From positions 1 through 64,000 of the forward strand of contig JAZRTY010000023.1 in the NCBI GenBank assembly GCA_045652245.1: a stretch of 64,000 nucleotides of DNA. Direction: 5' to 3'. Both the position numbers and the translations under genes were made by a program. Shown in pieces: positions 1-8,269 of this stretch (positions within the stretch are counted from its first letter, which is position 1; every line of letters starts with the position of its first letter). The notes below the pieces were generated by a model. It searched no databases. It saw nothing but the letters and a program-made list of their open reading frames with translations, and was not told the DNA's origin. This DNA comes from SIG622 sp045652245. Its GTDB lineage: Bacteria > Bacillota > Clostridia > Oscillospirales > CAG-382.

Positions 1-1
1 C

Positions 2-1735
2 GCACTCCGCGGCCTGCAGAACTACGGTGCAGCAGTGGTTGAAGATGTTGAATTCACCGATATGGATGCAGCATACGACACCATCGGCAACTTCGGTTCT
101 GTGGAACTGAAGGGCGAGACCATCGTTCCCAACGGCTCCAACTCCGCAATTCTCAATAGTACTTACACTTATCCCGACGATTCTCAGGTTGGTGCAGCTC
201 TCGTTATTGAAGAAGATACTGTTACTACCGGCAAGATCGTTGTGGATCTGAATGAAGATGCACATCCCACTACTGGTGCTGTAAATGCCGCAGCTCCTGA
301 GATTACTATCTCTGCCGGCCAGATCGAGTCCATCGAGTCTACCGGTGATGATAAGGAACTTGAGGGTGGTGTTTCCGGCGGTACCTTCTCTGAAGTAGTA
401 CCCGAGGACCTCTGCGCTGACGGCTTTATCCCCGTAACCGAAGCTGACGAAGACGGCAACTACACTGTCAAGGAAGGCGAGTACGTTGTGGAAATGACCG
501 TAAACGGTGTTACCACCAAGTACGAATCCATCAATGATGCAGTTGCAGCAGCTCCTGTTGACAGCTATGCAAATGGCAAGGCTGGCGGCGAGGCTGAAAA
601 GGCTGTCATCAAGCTCCTGAAGGATACTAAGGGCGGCTTCGATGTCGGTGTTGAAACCGGCAGCCTGAGCACCTGGAAGATCCAGAACATCGAAATTGAC
701 CTGAACGGTCATACCCTCACCCTTGGTCAGCCTCCTGTTGGCTCTGGCAGCGAAGCTGAGAAGGATAATGGTATCCGCGTACTTGCCTACAGCAAACTGA
801 GCATGACTAACGGAATCATTGAGTGCCCCGACGAGGTCCTGGATAATGCCATCAACAACTACGGCGAGCTGACTCTGGACGACGTGGATGTTAAGTCCGG
901 CAATGCTGTTGTAGAGACCATTAAGAACAGCGGTGATCTGGCTCTGACCGGTGAAACCTCTGTTGCAAACGGTGGCGCAACTGGCGGTGTGGCAATCTTG
1001 AACATCACTTATATGTATTCCGATGACTCTCAGGTAGGCGTAACTCTGACTATCGAAGAAGATACTGTAACTACCGGCAAGATCGTGGTTGACCTCACTG
1101 AGTACACCCACAGCCAGACCGGTGATGTGAACGCAGCAAATCCCGAAATCATTATCTCTGCCGGTCAGATCGAGTCCATTGAATCTACCGGTGATGATAA
1201 GGAACTTGAGGGCGGCGTTTCCGGTGGTACCTTCTCCGAAGTAGTACCCGAAGACCTCTGTGCTGACGGCTTCGTTCCTGTGACTGAGCCTGATGAAAAT
1301 GGTAAATATACCGTTGAAGTGGCACCTGAGACACGTGCTGTTACCCGTATTGAGAACAGTGCCGAGTACAGCTTCAGTTCTGATGGTAAGACCCTGAGTG
1401 TCAAAAACGATCAGGCATGTGTTGTGATTGTCAAGAATGGAGAAAGCTATACCAAACTTACCGCAACCGAAAATGCTGACGGTGGATATGATTTCGACCT
1501 GACAAATGTTGCTGCTTCTGCAGAAATTATTATCGCGGTTAAGGGTGATACCACTGGCGACGGAATTGCTAATGCAACCGACGCAAGACAAATTATCGTT
1601 GCTGCCAATGGTGGCACAGCTTTGTCCGATGTGGGTTACCTTTGTGCCGACACAACCGGTGATGGCACTCCTAACGCAACCGATGCAAGACAGATAATCG
1701 TTGCTGCCAACGGTGGCACGGCAATAAATTGGTAA
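2..1735 (+). CDS. Secreted repeat protein with C-terminal dockerin (5' truncated by window)
   Basis: The reading frame is open from the window edge, so the N-terminus and any signal peptide are missing. The visible part has two near-identical copies of a roughly 120-residue cassette separated by a beta-helix-like stretch (about nt 580-950, rich in short N/G/D turns such as DLNGHTLTL). The C-terminus carries two copies of a calcium-loop motif, DTTGDGxxNATDARQII, at about nt 1549-1600 and 1660-1700. That is the duplicated F-hand pattern of a type I dockerin, the module that docks proteins onto cohesins. The next gene, 15 bp downstream, has a cohesin-like domain and SLH anchors. No catalytic domain is recognisable in the visible part, so the cargo function is unknown. 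Confidence 0.8.
   Translation, partial: ALRGLQNYGAAVVEDVEFTDMDAAYDTIGNFGSVELKGETIVPNGSNSAILNSTYTYPDDSQVGAALVIEEDTVTTGKIVVDLNEDAHPTTGAVNAAAPEITISAGQIESIESTGDDKELEGGVSGGTFSEVVPEDLCADGFIPVTEADEDGNYTVKEGEYVVEMTVNGVTTKYESINDAVAAAPVDSYANGKAGGEAEKAVIKLLKDTKGGFDVGVETGSLSTWKIQNIEIDLNGHTLTLGQPPVGSGSEAEKDNGIRVLAYSKLSMTNGIIECPDEVLDNAINNYGELTLDDVDVKSGNAVVETIKNSGDLALTGETSVANGGATGGVAILNITYMYSDDSQVGVTLTIEEDTVTTGKIVVDLTEYTHSQTGDVNAANPEIIISAGQIESIESTGDDKELEGGVSGGTFSEVVPEDLCADGFVPVTEPDENGKYTVEVAPETRAVTRIENSAEYSFSSDGKTLSVKNDQACVVIVKNGESYTKLTATENADGGYDFDLTNVAASAEIIIAVKGDTTGDGIANATDARQIIVAANGGTALSDVGYLCADTTGDGTPNATDARQIIVAANGGTAINW
113..469 (+). repeat. Internal duplication, copy 1 (second copy at 950-1315)
   Basis: The stretch encoding GETIVPNGSN through GNYTV recurs at 950-1315 with high DNA as well as protein identity. 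The segment encoding AGQIESIESTGDDKELEGG is almost unchanged between copies. Such similarity at silent positions suggests a recent in-frame duplication or gene conversion. Confidence 0.85.
950..1315 (+). repeat. Internal duplication, copy 2 (first copy at 113-469)
   Basis: This is the second copy of the cassette, and it lies directly upstream of the linker to the dockerin. It differs from copy 1 by a few short replacements near its start (GGATGGVA in place of SNSA) and scattered substitutions. The reading frame is kept. Confidence 0.85.
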
Positions 1736-1750
1736 AAAAGGAGAGCAAAT

Positions 1751-4700
1751 ATGAAAAAATGCGTAAAAAAAGCGCTTAGTATGCTCTTGGTGATCGCACT
1801 TTGTATGGGGCTTGCGATCCCAGCTTTGGCCGCAAATGAAATCTATCCTGGCCTTAGCTTCAAGGCAGAATTTGACCATCCTACTTTGACAGCCAGTGCG
1901 TCTGACCAGACCGTTAAACTGACCATTGCGCCGTCACAAACCATTCAAACAGGAAGTATTGTTTACAATATTGGAGTTCCTGCTGGTTTGACGCTTGAGA
2001 GCATCACATCTGAGAAATTTACTGATATTGGTAGCTTTTCTTCCGTGACAAACAAAACAGTAAACTGGGTCACCTTTGGTGCAGATTATACCAATGTTAA
2101 TGAACTCGGTATTCTCACCTTCAAGATTCCCGGTGGTACAGCACCCGGTGAATATACTGTTACAATTTCTGGAATTGAACTGTCTTATGACGGCACACCG
2201 TACCCTTCTACGAAGGGTGCGGTGAGCGCCAAACTCACGATTACCGCGGCCTCTTCCTTGGTCACTACCATCAACAGCGTTGCTGACCTCAAGGCTTTCC
2301 GTGACAGCGTGAATGCTGGCGATGACTACACCGGCGAGACCGTTACACTGAACGCCAATCTGGATCTGTCCGGCGAAAACTGGACTCCTATTGGCACCAG
2401 CTCCTATCCCTTCAAGGGCATCTTTAACGGCAATGGCTATGTCATTTCCAACCTGACTATCCAGAACGGCAACCGTTACAGCGGCCTTTTCGGAAAAATC
2501 AAGGATGCAACAATTACAAATCTCGGTCTGGAAAATGTCAATGTAACTGCCACGTCTAGTGATGTCGCCGGCTTGGCAGGTAATGCACAGGGCGGAAGCA
2601 TCTCCCAGTGTTATGTCACTGGCTATGTGAAGGGCACCGGCGGTGTAGGCGGTATTCTGGGTTCTACACACAGCTCTACGTATCCCACTACCATTCAGAA
2701 CTGTTACGCCCGCGTGGATCTGACTGGTACCAGCACTACTAAGGACGTGGCCGGTATTTCCGGTTGGAACGGCGGCACCAGTGTGGTTATCACAAATTGC
2801 TATTCTTCCTGCACCGGTGAAAAACGTCCCATTGCTGGTTGGAGCGATGGTTCTTCCGTTTCCAATAGCCAGTTCACCTCTACTTATTTTGACAAGACCC
2901 TTTCCCCCAACTTCAGTGCCGATGCAGGTCGTACCGACCTTGGTAAGACTTCTGCAGAACTGAAGACCCAGTCCACCTTTACCGGTTGGGACTTTACCAA
3001 CATTTGGGCGATTGATCCCGCTGTGAATGGCGGATATCCCTACCTGCGGATGCAGAGTACTCCTGTTGCAACCTACACGGTTCCTGTAACCTTTAAGGTT
3101 GTAAACGGCACTTGGGCAGACGGAACGACCAAGGACAAGACCGTTCTTGTAGAGCTGACCAATGGTAAGGGCACTCTGTCCGCAAATGATGTTCCTACTG
3201 GCATGATCGCCAATACTGGTTACGAGAACGGCGCTTGGGATGTCACTCCTGTGACTACCGCCAATGGTATCACCGGCGATGTGACCTACACCTACACCTT
3301 CACCGAGCATGTCCCCGTTATTACCAACGCAACCGTAACCTTTAAGGTTGTAAATGGTACTTGGGCTGATGGCACTACTGCCAACAAGACCGTGAATGTT
3401 ACTCTGAGCGACGGTAAGGGCACTCTGTCCGCAAATGATGTTCCCACCGGAATGATCGCCAATACTGGTTACGAGAACGGCTCTTGGGATGTCACTCCTG
3501 TGACTGCCGCTAATGGCATCACCGGCGATGTAACCTACACCTACTCTTTCACTGAGCATGTCCCCGTTATTACCAACGCAACCGTGACCTTCAAGGTTGT
3601 AAATGGCACTTGGGCTGACGGCACTACTGCCAACAAGACCGTGACTGTCACTCTGAGCGATGGTAAGGGCACCCTGTCCGTATCCGATGTTCCCACCGGC
3701 ATGATCGCCAATGCGAACTACGAAAACGGCTCTTGGGATGTCACTCCTGTGACTACCGCTAATGGCATCACCGGGGATGTAACCTATACCTACTCGTTTG
3801 TTGCTGCGGTACCTACCACCTATACTGTTACCGTGAACGGTAGTTACGCATCGACCACGGGTGCTGGTAGCTATGAAGCTGGTGAAATCGTTTATATTTA
3901 CGCTGGAAACCGCGATGGATACAGCTTCGATGGTTGGACTTCCTCTGATGTCACCATCAACAACGCAAACAGCAAAAACGCTTACTTTACCATGCCGGCA
4001 GGCAACGTCACTGTGACTGCCAACTGGGAATATAACGGCGGTGGCGGTGTGGTCATTCCCACCACATATACTCTGACGTTTGATACCAATGGTGGATCGG
4101 AAGTTAAGAGTATTCGTGGAGTTTACGGCACAACGATTGACCTTACAAAGTACACCACCGAAAAGAACGGTTACGAATTTGCAGGTTGGTATGCTGACAA
4201 GGCTCTGACTGAAAAGGTTACTTCTGTGAAGCTCACCAAGAACATGACAGTCTATGCTAAGTGGACTGAAATTCCCGTAGATGATGAGCCTTGCGATGGC
4301 GGCGCGAACTGCCCCACCAACTACTTCACCGACGTTGACCAGTCTCAGTGGTACCATGAAGGAATTGACTTCGTCGTTGAAAACGACATGATGAAGGGCG
4401 TTGGTAACAACAAGTTCGATCCTCACGGCGTTACTTCCCGTGCCATGATCGTTACAATCCTTTATCGTCTGGAAGGTGAACCCACCGTTTCCGGTGAGAA
4501 TCCCTTCTCTGATGTGAAGAATGACACTTGGTACACCGACGCTGTTATCTGGGCTGAAGCAAACGGTATTGTCAGTGGTTACGGCAATGGTAAGTTTGGT
4601 CCCGACGATGACATTACCCGTGAGCAGATGGCAAAGATCATGTACAACTATGCCGAGTATAAGGGCTATGACGTTTCCGCTCGTGCTTCTCTCGCTTCCT

Positions 4701-4870
4701 TCAGCGATGCTGGCAAGATCAGCTCCTGGGCTACCGAGGAAATGCAGTGGGCAGTTGCTGTTGGCCTGATCAACGGCATGGGCGACGGTACGGCTGCACC
4801 TCAGGGTGATGCTGAACGCTGCCAGGTTGCTGCAATCTTCATGCGCTTCTGCGATAAGTACGTTAAGTAA
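1751..4870 (+). CDS. Cell-surface protein with cohesin-like domain, GLUG and InlB-type repeats and three SLH domains
   Basis: This 1039-residue protein starts at an ATG 7 bp after an AAGGAG site. Residues 1-28 are a signal peptide (KKALSML...ALAA). Residues about 33-170 are a beta-sandwich with cohesin-like features: alternating hydrophobic strands, a LGILTFKIP strand and a closing AVSAKLTI strand. Residues about 215-330 have GLUG-type motifs (YSGLFG, VAGLAG, VGGILG). Residues 446-683 are three 83-residue repeats. Two InlB/Listeria-Bacteroides-type repeats follow (GYSFDGW, GYEFAGWYAD). The C-terminus (about 857-1037) has three SLH domains (YFTDVDQSQWY, FSDVKNDTWYTDA, FSDAGKISSWA) that would hold it to the cell-wall polymer. 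Next to a dockerin protein, it may be that protein's surface receptor. The cohesin call is less certain than the SLH call. Confidence 0.8.
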   Translation: MKKCVKKALSMLLVIALCMGLAIPALAANEIYPGLSFKAEFDHPTLTASASDQTVKLTIAPSQTIQTGSIVYNIGVPAGLTLESITSEKFTDIGSFSSVTNKTVNWVTFGADYTNVNELGILTFKIPGGTAPGEYTVTISGIELSYDGTPYPSTKGAVSAKLTITAASSLVTTINSVADLKAFRDSVNAGDDYTGETVTLNANLDLSGENWTPIGTSSYPFKGIFNGNGYVISNLTIQNGNRYSGLFGKIKDATITNLGLENVNVTATSSDVAGLAGNAQGGSISQCYVTGYVKGTGGVGGILGSTHSSTYPTTIQNCYARVDLTGTSTTKDVAGISGWNGGTSVVITNCYSSCTGEKRPIAGWSDGSSVSNSQFTSTYFDKTLSPNFSADAGRTDLGKTSAELKTQSTFTGWDFTNIWAIDPAVNGGYPYLRMQSTPVATYTVPVTFKVVNGTWADGTTKDKTVLVELTNGKGTLSANDVPTGMIANTGYENGAWDVTPVTTANGITGDVTYTYTFTEHVPVITNATVTFKVVNGTWADGTTANKTVNVTLSDGKGTLSANDVPTGMIANTGYENGSWDVTPVTAANGITGDVTYTYSFTEHVPVITNATVTFKVVNGTWADGTTANKTVTVTLSDGKGTLSVSDVPTGMIANANYENGSWDVTPVTTANGITGDVTYTYSFVAAVPTTYTVTVNGSYASTTGAGSYEAGEIVYIYAGNRDGYSFDGWTSSDVTINNANSKNAYFTMPAGNVTVTANWEYNGGGGVVIPTTYTLTFDTNGGSEVKSIRGVYGTTIDLTKYTTEKNGYEFAGWYADKALTEKVTSVKLTKNMTVYAKWTEIPVDDEPCDGGANCPTNYFTDVDQSQWYHEGIDFVVENDMMKGVGNNKFDPHGVTSRAMIVTILYRLEGEPTVSGENPFSDVKNDTWYTDAVIWAEANGIVSGYGNGKFGPDDDITREQMAKIMYNYAEYKGYDVSARASLASFSDAGKISSWATEEMQWAVAVGLINGMGDGTAAPQGDAERCQVAAIFMRFCDKYVK
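3086..3801 (+). repeat. Three tandem 249-bp repeats within the SLH protein gene
   Basis: Units begin at 3086, 3335 and 3584, an exact period of 249 bp or 83 codons. Each encodes VTFKVVNGTWADGTT, then GKGTLS, DVPTGMIAN and GITGDVTYTYSF. DNA identity is high across all three, including silent sites, so copy number could change by recombination without shifting the frame. Confidence 0.9.
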
Positions 4871-4880
4871 CCTGTTTTTC

Positions 4881-4915
4881 AAAGGAGGAGAGTTTCGGCT
4901 CTCCTCCTTTTTATT
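4881..4915 (+). terminator. Rho-independent terminator after the SLH protein gene
   Basis: A perfect 12-bp stem, AAAGGAGGAGAG (4881-4892) with CTCTCCTCCTTT (4899-4910), encloses a 6-nt loop and runs into a T-rich tract. It starts 10 bp after the stop codon. Confidence 0.9.
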
Positions 4916-4936
4916 TTATTTGTTATTCTGAAAGCC

Positions 4937-4965
4937 TTGATTTTTGAACACGAACTTTGTATAAT
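4937..4965 (+). promoter_or_regulatory. Sigma-A type promoter for the RHH/ATL-WYL gene pair
   Basis: TTGATT (4937-4942), a 17-bp spacer and TATAAT (4960-4965) lie just after the preceding terminator. Transcription would start near 4972, which rules out the TTG at 4957 as a start codon and makes the ATG at 4972 nearly leaderless. The ATG at 5002 is therefore preferred. Confidence 0.7.
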
Positions 4966-5001
4966 ATATGTATGAATATTTCATACAGCGAGGCGAATGC
5001 T

Positions 5002-5622
5002 ATGGCAGATCAATCCTTCCTTCAGGTTCGCGTAGATAGGAAGCTAAAGCAAGAAGCAACAGATGTGCTAAATGAAATCGGTATAGATATGCCAAACGCA
5101 ATCCGTATGTTCTTAAAGCGTATTATTTTGGAACGCGGTTTGCCATTTGAGACAAAGCTTCCGGAAAGTAAAATTGAAGTAATGGAGAATGGTATTGAGC
5201 GTTCTGTAGAGCTAATTCCTGCAAAACCATCGCTTCGTGTCTCAATAGATGAATATTTGAAGCTTCTTTGTTTGGTTCCTGCTGGTAAGGTTACAAGAGC
5301 TGTTGATATTGAGGCACATTTGGCAAAACTACACGGAGTGGATCACGTCACGGTGGAACAATCCGTTATAGGGCATCGCCCGGATGTTCCGTTTTGGCGA
5401 GAACTCTCAACACGCGGGATGCTGCAGGACAATCCATTCCATTGCCCAAAAGAGTATCAGAAAGAAATGCTTGAAAAAGAAGGACTTACAGTTATTCCCG
5501 GCGGAGCTTATAACAAGTCGCTAAAAGTGGAGAATTACCGCGACTTTCTCTTCAATTTTGACACCTTGACAAACACCGATGCCATAGAACGACAAACAGG
5601 AGTATCAAATGAGTCTTACTAA
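5002..5622 (+). CDS. RelB/DinJ-like ribbon-helix-helix protein fused to an alkyltransferase-like (MGMT/ATL) domain
   Basis: The product is 206 residues from the ATG at 5002. Residues 1-55 resemble RelB/DinJ antitoxins: a short strand (FLQVRVD), then KLKQEATDVLNEIGIDMPNAIRMFLKRI in two helices. Residues about 85-170 resemble the DNA-binding half of O6-alkylguanine transferases: LVPAGKVTRAVDIEAHL, VPFWRELSTRG and YQKEMLEKEGLTV match the PxGxVTxYxxIA, PCHRVV and L..EG.. landmarks. The acceptor Cys of PCHR is replaced (PFWR), as in non-catalytic ATL proteins, which have PWHR. No toxin gene is adjacent. The gene overlaps the WYL regulator by 14 bp, so the two are probably co-translated. A DNA-lesion-sensing or DNA-binding regulatory role is inference. 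Confidence 0.65.
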   Translation: MADQSFLQVRVDRKLKQEATDVLNEIGIDMPNAIRMFLKRIILERGLPFETKLPESKIEVMENGIERSVELIPAKPSLRVSIDEYLKLLCLVPAGKVTRAVDIEAHLAKLHGVDHVTVEQSVIGHRPDVPFWRELSTRGMLQDNPFHCPKEYQKEMLEKEGLTVIPGGAYNKSLKVENYRDFLFNFDTLTNTDAIERQTGVSNESY

Positions 5623-6565
5623 TCGTACATTAGTTGTCCTTCAGTATCTATGGACGAATACTGATGAACAACATCCGGTATCTCTGGCGGATATTTCAAA
5701 ACATCTGGCTTCCCTTGAACTTTCCGCAGACCCTCGTACTTTGCGGAAAGACATTGAGCAGCTCGTGGAGCTTGGCGTAGATATTGTAAAAGACCGAAAA
5801 GTTCAAAACCTATATCACGTAGCAACTCGGCATTTTGATACACCGGAACTGAAGCTTCTCATTGATGCGGTTCAGTCCTCTCGATTCATTACATCAAAGA
5901 AAAGCAAAGCGCTCATTGAGAAGCTTTATGCGTTTGCCAGTCCTTATCAGAATAAAGTCATGCGGCGAGAACTGTACGTGGACAAACGTAGTAAGGCTGG
6001 AAACGAAAGTATCTATCTTACAGTTGATCGTATTCAGTCCGTTATTGCAGATAGAAAGAAGATCGCATTTCAGTATTTTGATTATGCACCAGATAAGTCA
6101 AAGATCTTGCGCCATGATGGCCAAATCTATGTCGTGTCTCCCTACGCTCTTATCTGGAACAACGATACATATTACATGATAGGATATCATGACAAACGAA
6201 AACTTATCGCAAAGTTCCGCGTTGACCGGATCACAGGTCTGGAAATGTTTGATGAATCTGCCGTGAAGAAACCGAAGGACTTTGATGTTTCGGAATATTT
6301 TGCGCAAGAGTTTTCCATGCTTGATGGTACTGAATGTAAGATTGAGCTTATTTGTAATAACGAATTGATGGGCAACATCATTGACCGGTTCGGTGAAAAA
6401 GTCTGTACGGAAGTAGTTGATGCCGGTCATTTTAAGGTAACAACCACAGTGGATTTAAGTACTAATTTCTATGGTTGGATATTTGCTTCTGCTGGGAAGA
6501 TTCAAATTAAAGCTCCTGCAGAAGCCATTGATGGCTTTAAGAAGCTTGTTCAGTGTTGGAAATAA
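5609..6565 (+). CDS. WYL-domain transcriptional regulator
   Basis: A 318-residue protein starting at an ATG 6 bp after CAGGAG, inside the end of the preceding gene. Residues 1-75 form an HTH of the DeoR/HTH_11 type (SLADISKHL...DPRTLRKDIEQLVELGVDI). Residues about 140-235 are the WYL domain with SVIADRKKIAFQYFDY, then VVSPYALIWNNDTYYMIGYH and KFRVDRITGLEM. The C-terminal WCX-like region ends at FKKLVQCW. WYL proteins bind ligands, often nucleic acid or nucleotides, and commonly control DNA-damage or defence genes. Translational coupling to the RHH/ATL protein suggests one regulatory unit. Confidence 0.85.
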   Translation: MSLTNRTLVVLQYLWTNTDEQHPVSLADISKHLASLELSADPRTLRKDIEQLVELGVDIVKDRKVQNLYHVATRHFDTPELKLLIDAVQSSRFITSKKSKALIEKLYAFASPYQNKVMRRELYVDKRSKAGNESIYLTVDRIQSVIADRKKIAFQYFDYAPDKSKILRHDGQIYVVSPYALIWNNDTYYMIGYHDKRKLIAKFRVDRITGLEMFDESAVKKPKDFDVSEYFAQEFSMLDGTECKIELICNNELMGNIIDRFGEKVCTEVVDAGHFKVTTTVDLSTNFYGWIFASAGKIQIKAPAEAIDGFKKLVQCWK

Positions 6566-6576
6566 AAAACTTTTCA

Positions 6577-6608
6577 GAAGGTGTGCATTCAGATGCACAC
6601 CTTCTTTT
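6577..6608 (+). terminator. Terminator after the WYL regulator
   Basis: A perfect 12-bp stem, GAAGGTGTGCAT (6577-6588) with ATGCACACCTTC (6593-6604), has a TCAG loop and a short T-run, 11 bp after the stop codon. Confidence 0.85.
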
Positions 6609-6615
6609 CAACCTA

Positions 6616-6644
6616 TTGATATCTTTCACATTTTCTAGTATACT
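6616..6644 (+). promoter_or_regulatory. Promoter of the LexA-like operon with palindromic -10 region
   Basis: TTGATA (6616-6621), a 17-bp spacer and TATACT (6639-6644). The -10 hexamer sits inside the palindrome AGTATACT (6637-6644), a possible operator. No GAACnnnnGTTC box is present, so control by the chromosomal LexA is not indicated. Confidence 0.65.
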
Positions 6645-6689
6645 TATCCTATCCGAAGCAACTGCTCTATTTAGAATGGAGGCACTCTT

Positions 6690-7292
6690 ATGAGATATAA
6701 AGATCCTGAGTTGATGAATCGTATCAGAGACTTTGCTGATGATTATTATGCAGAAGAAGGAAAATTTCCAAGCACAACTGAAATCGGCAAGGCTGTAGGC
6801 GTTTCCAGAGGTACTGCATACAGATATCTTGTCGAAATGGATGAACGGGGGTTTATTTCATACGATGGTAGTGAAATACTCACAGAAAGAATAGAACGCC
6901 TGCGTTCCACTCAAATTGCTGAAGTATATACAGGGGCTATTCCATGTGGTACACCGGAGAGTGTAGAACCGATGGTTGATGATTATGTTTCTCTGCCTAC
7001 ATCCATATTTGGCTCTGGAGAAATGTATGTACTCCGTACCTGTGGCGATTCTATGATAGATGCCGGAATCGATGAGGGCGATTATGTTGTTGTTAAGAAG
7101 CAGCATTCAGCTCAAATTGGCGATATTGTAGTAGCGCTTACTGACGAAGATCAGAATACATTGAAGCGGCTCTGCTTCGACAAGCAGCAGCAATGCTACT
7201 ATCTCCATCCAGAAAACAAGGAGATGAATGATATCTACGTAGCCAGTCTTCGGGTGCAGGGGGTAGCTACCCACGTAATCAAGACACTTTAA
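6690..7292 (+). CDS. LexA/UmuD-like self-cleaving repressor (S24 family), element-borne
   Basis: A 200-residue protein behind a GGAGG site. Residues 1-60 are a winged HTH (STTEIGKAVGVSRGTAYRYLVEM). Residues about 75-200 are an S24 autoprotease domain. The likely cleavage site is Cys86-Gly87 in GAIPCGTP, the Cys-Gly bond used by UmuD rather than the Ala-Gly of LexA. The nucleophile is Ser121 (CGDSMIDAGI) and the general base Lys159 (TLKRL). By analogy RecA filaments should trigger self-cleavage and derepress the element operon. It is distinct from the chromosomal LexA at 27234-27839. It leads a plus-strand operon with a small protein, a metallopeptidase and a zinc ribbon. Confidence 0.85.
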   Translation: MRYKDPELMNRIRDFADDYYAEEGKFPSTTEIGKAVGVSRGTAYRYLVEMDERGFISYDGSEILTERIERLRSTQIAEVYTGAIPCGTPESVEPMVDDYVSLPTSIFGSGEMYVLRTCGDSMIDAGIDEGDYVVVKKQHSAQIGDIVVALTDEDQNTLKRLCFDKQQQCYYLHPENKEMNDIYVASLRVQGVATHVIKTL

Positions 7293-7305
7293 CGGAGGGG
7301 TATCG

Positions 7306-7536
7306 ATGCACAAAAAGTATGTATCCGTCAACGCAGATGTTGATACAGATGACGTTATTCGTCCTCTGCGGATTCTGTGGGATGACGGTAGACAGTGGGA
7401 GGTGACGAAAGTGCTTCATACCTGTACTGCCTCTCACAATGAATTTGAAGGAATTCGCTACACCATTAAAATTGGTCGTGCGGTAAAATATTTGTATCGG
7501 GATGGTCAGCGTTGGTATGTTGACCAAGGCCCATAG
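7306..7536 (+). CDS. Small conserved protein next to the LexA-like gene
   Basis: A 76-residue protein starting 13 bp after the LexA-like gene with GGAGG upstream. It looks like one small beta-rich domain: VSVNADVDTDDVIRPLRILWDDGRQWEV, a middle RYTIKIG strand and a C-terminal YLYRDGQRWYVDQ. Proteins of this pattern (WxDGRxxEV ... RWYV) are familiar beside error-prone polymerase or LexA-like genes in Clostridia. No biochemical role is known to me. Function unassigned. Confidence 0.7.
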   Translation: MHKKYVSVNADVDTDDVIRPLRILWDDGRQWEVTKVLHTCTASHNEFEGIRYTIKIGRAVKYLYRDGQRWYVDQGP

Positions 7537-7552
7537 GAGGTGCTTGTGAACA

Positions 7553-8269
7553 ATGAGGGTTTTTTCGTATGACGAGATAGATGAGTTAGGCGAAGGCTTA
7601 ATTCGTCAATATCTCAGAGAAGACGCCGAGCGAACTTATTGCGTCGATATTGAGGGGTTCGTGACAGATTATTTGAAACTACCACTTCTTTACCGCACTT
7701 TTGCAGAGCATGATACCGATAAAATCGGTTTTATTGCGGATGGTATCACCCCGCTTCAAGTCTATGAAAATCAAAAACCGACAAAACGAGTATATCCCAA
7801 GGGGACTATTGTCATTGAGCGCTATCTGCGACAAGAACATGAGAGTGGTAGACGCCGCTTTACCATTAGCCATGAAAGCGCTCATTATGTGATGGATAGA
7901 ACCGTTCCTTACGCCAGTTTCCATCGTGAATTTGACAATGAGCGTGACTACACTCATGAAGATTTTAGGAATTTGTTTAGTTTCAAAGAAGCTCAGATTG
8001 ATCGCATGGGTGCCGCACTCCTGATGCCAAAGTTTATGGTTCGGAATGTTGTTGAGATGTACGGATGTACTCGTAGTATCCCGGTATTTGGGGATAGTGT
8101 ATTGAGACCAACAGACAAACTGGTTATTTATCAAATGGCAAATACAATAGGAGTATCCTTTTCTGCGTTTATGATCCGGCTGCGTGAGCTTGGTTATCTG
8201 TGTTATCGGCCCTTATCTGAATACATAACAGAGGAAATGGGATTAGGACAGGAGCGTGAGCTGAGATGA
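7553..8269 (+). CDS. ImmA/IrrE-family metallo-endopeptidase
   Basis: A 238-residue protein. AGGAGG (7535-7540) lies 12 bp upstream, slightly far; a GTG at 7546 is out of frame. The zinc motif is HESAH (H107, E108, H111) in RRFTISHESAHYVMD. A downstream EAQIDRMGAALLMP segment matches the conserved Glu helix of the family. ImmA cleaves the ImmR repressor of ICEBs1 and IrrE/DdrO-type peptidases cleave damage-response repressors. Here the neighbour is a LexA-like repressor that should cleave itself, so the target is not obvious. The stop overlaps the next start (ATGA). Confidence 0.85.
   Translation: MRVFSYDEIDELGEGLIRQYLREDAERTYCVDIEGFVTDYLKLPLLYRTFAEHDTDKIGFIADGITPLQVYENQKPTKRVYPKGTIVIERYLRQEHESGRRRFTISHESAHYVMDRTVPYASFHREFDNERDYTHEDFRNLFSFKEAQIDRMGAALLMPKFMVRNVVEMYGCTRSIPVFGDSVLRPTDKLVIYQMANTIGVSFSAFMIRLRELGYLCYRPLSEYITEEMGLGQERELR

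Noticed and set aside
184..1404. Minus-strand frames rich in Ser/Pro
   Set aside because: These are shadows of the duplicated cassettes in the dockerin gene, and the two products repeat each other.
3086..3801. CRISPR-like array
   Set aside because: Units of 249 bp are coding repeats in frame, without short repeats and unique spacers.
1934..4882. A 982-codon open frame on the minus strand
   Set aside because: It is antisense to the SLH protein gene, which has a signal peptide, known domains and an RBS. The antisense product is low-complexity and mirrors the repeats.
4957..5001. Upstream TTG and ATG starts for the RHH-ATL gene
   Set aside because: The TTG overlaps the -10 box and the ATG at 4972 sits at the expected transcription start.
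5002..5622. Classical RelBE-type toxin-antitoxin locus
   Set aside because: The RHH part resembles an antitoxin, but the next gene is a WYL regulator rather than a RelE/YafQ-type toxin.
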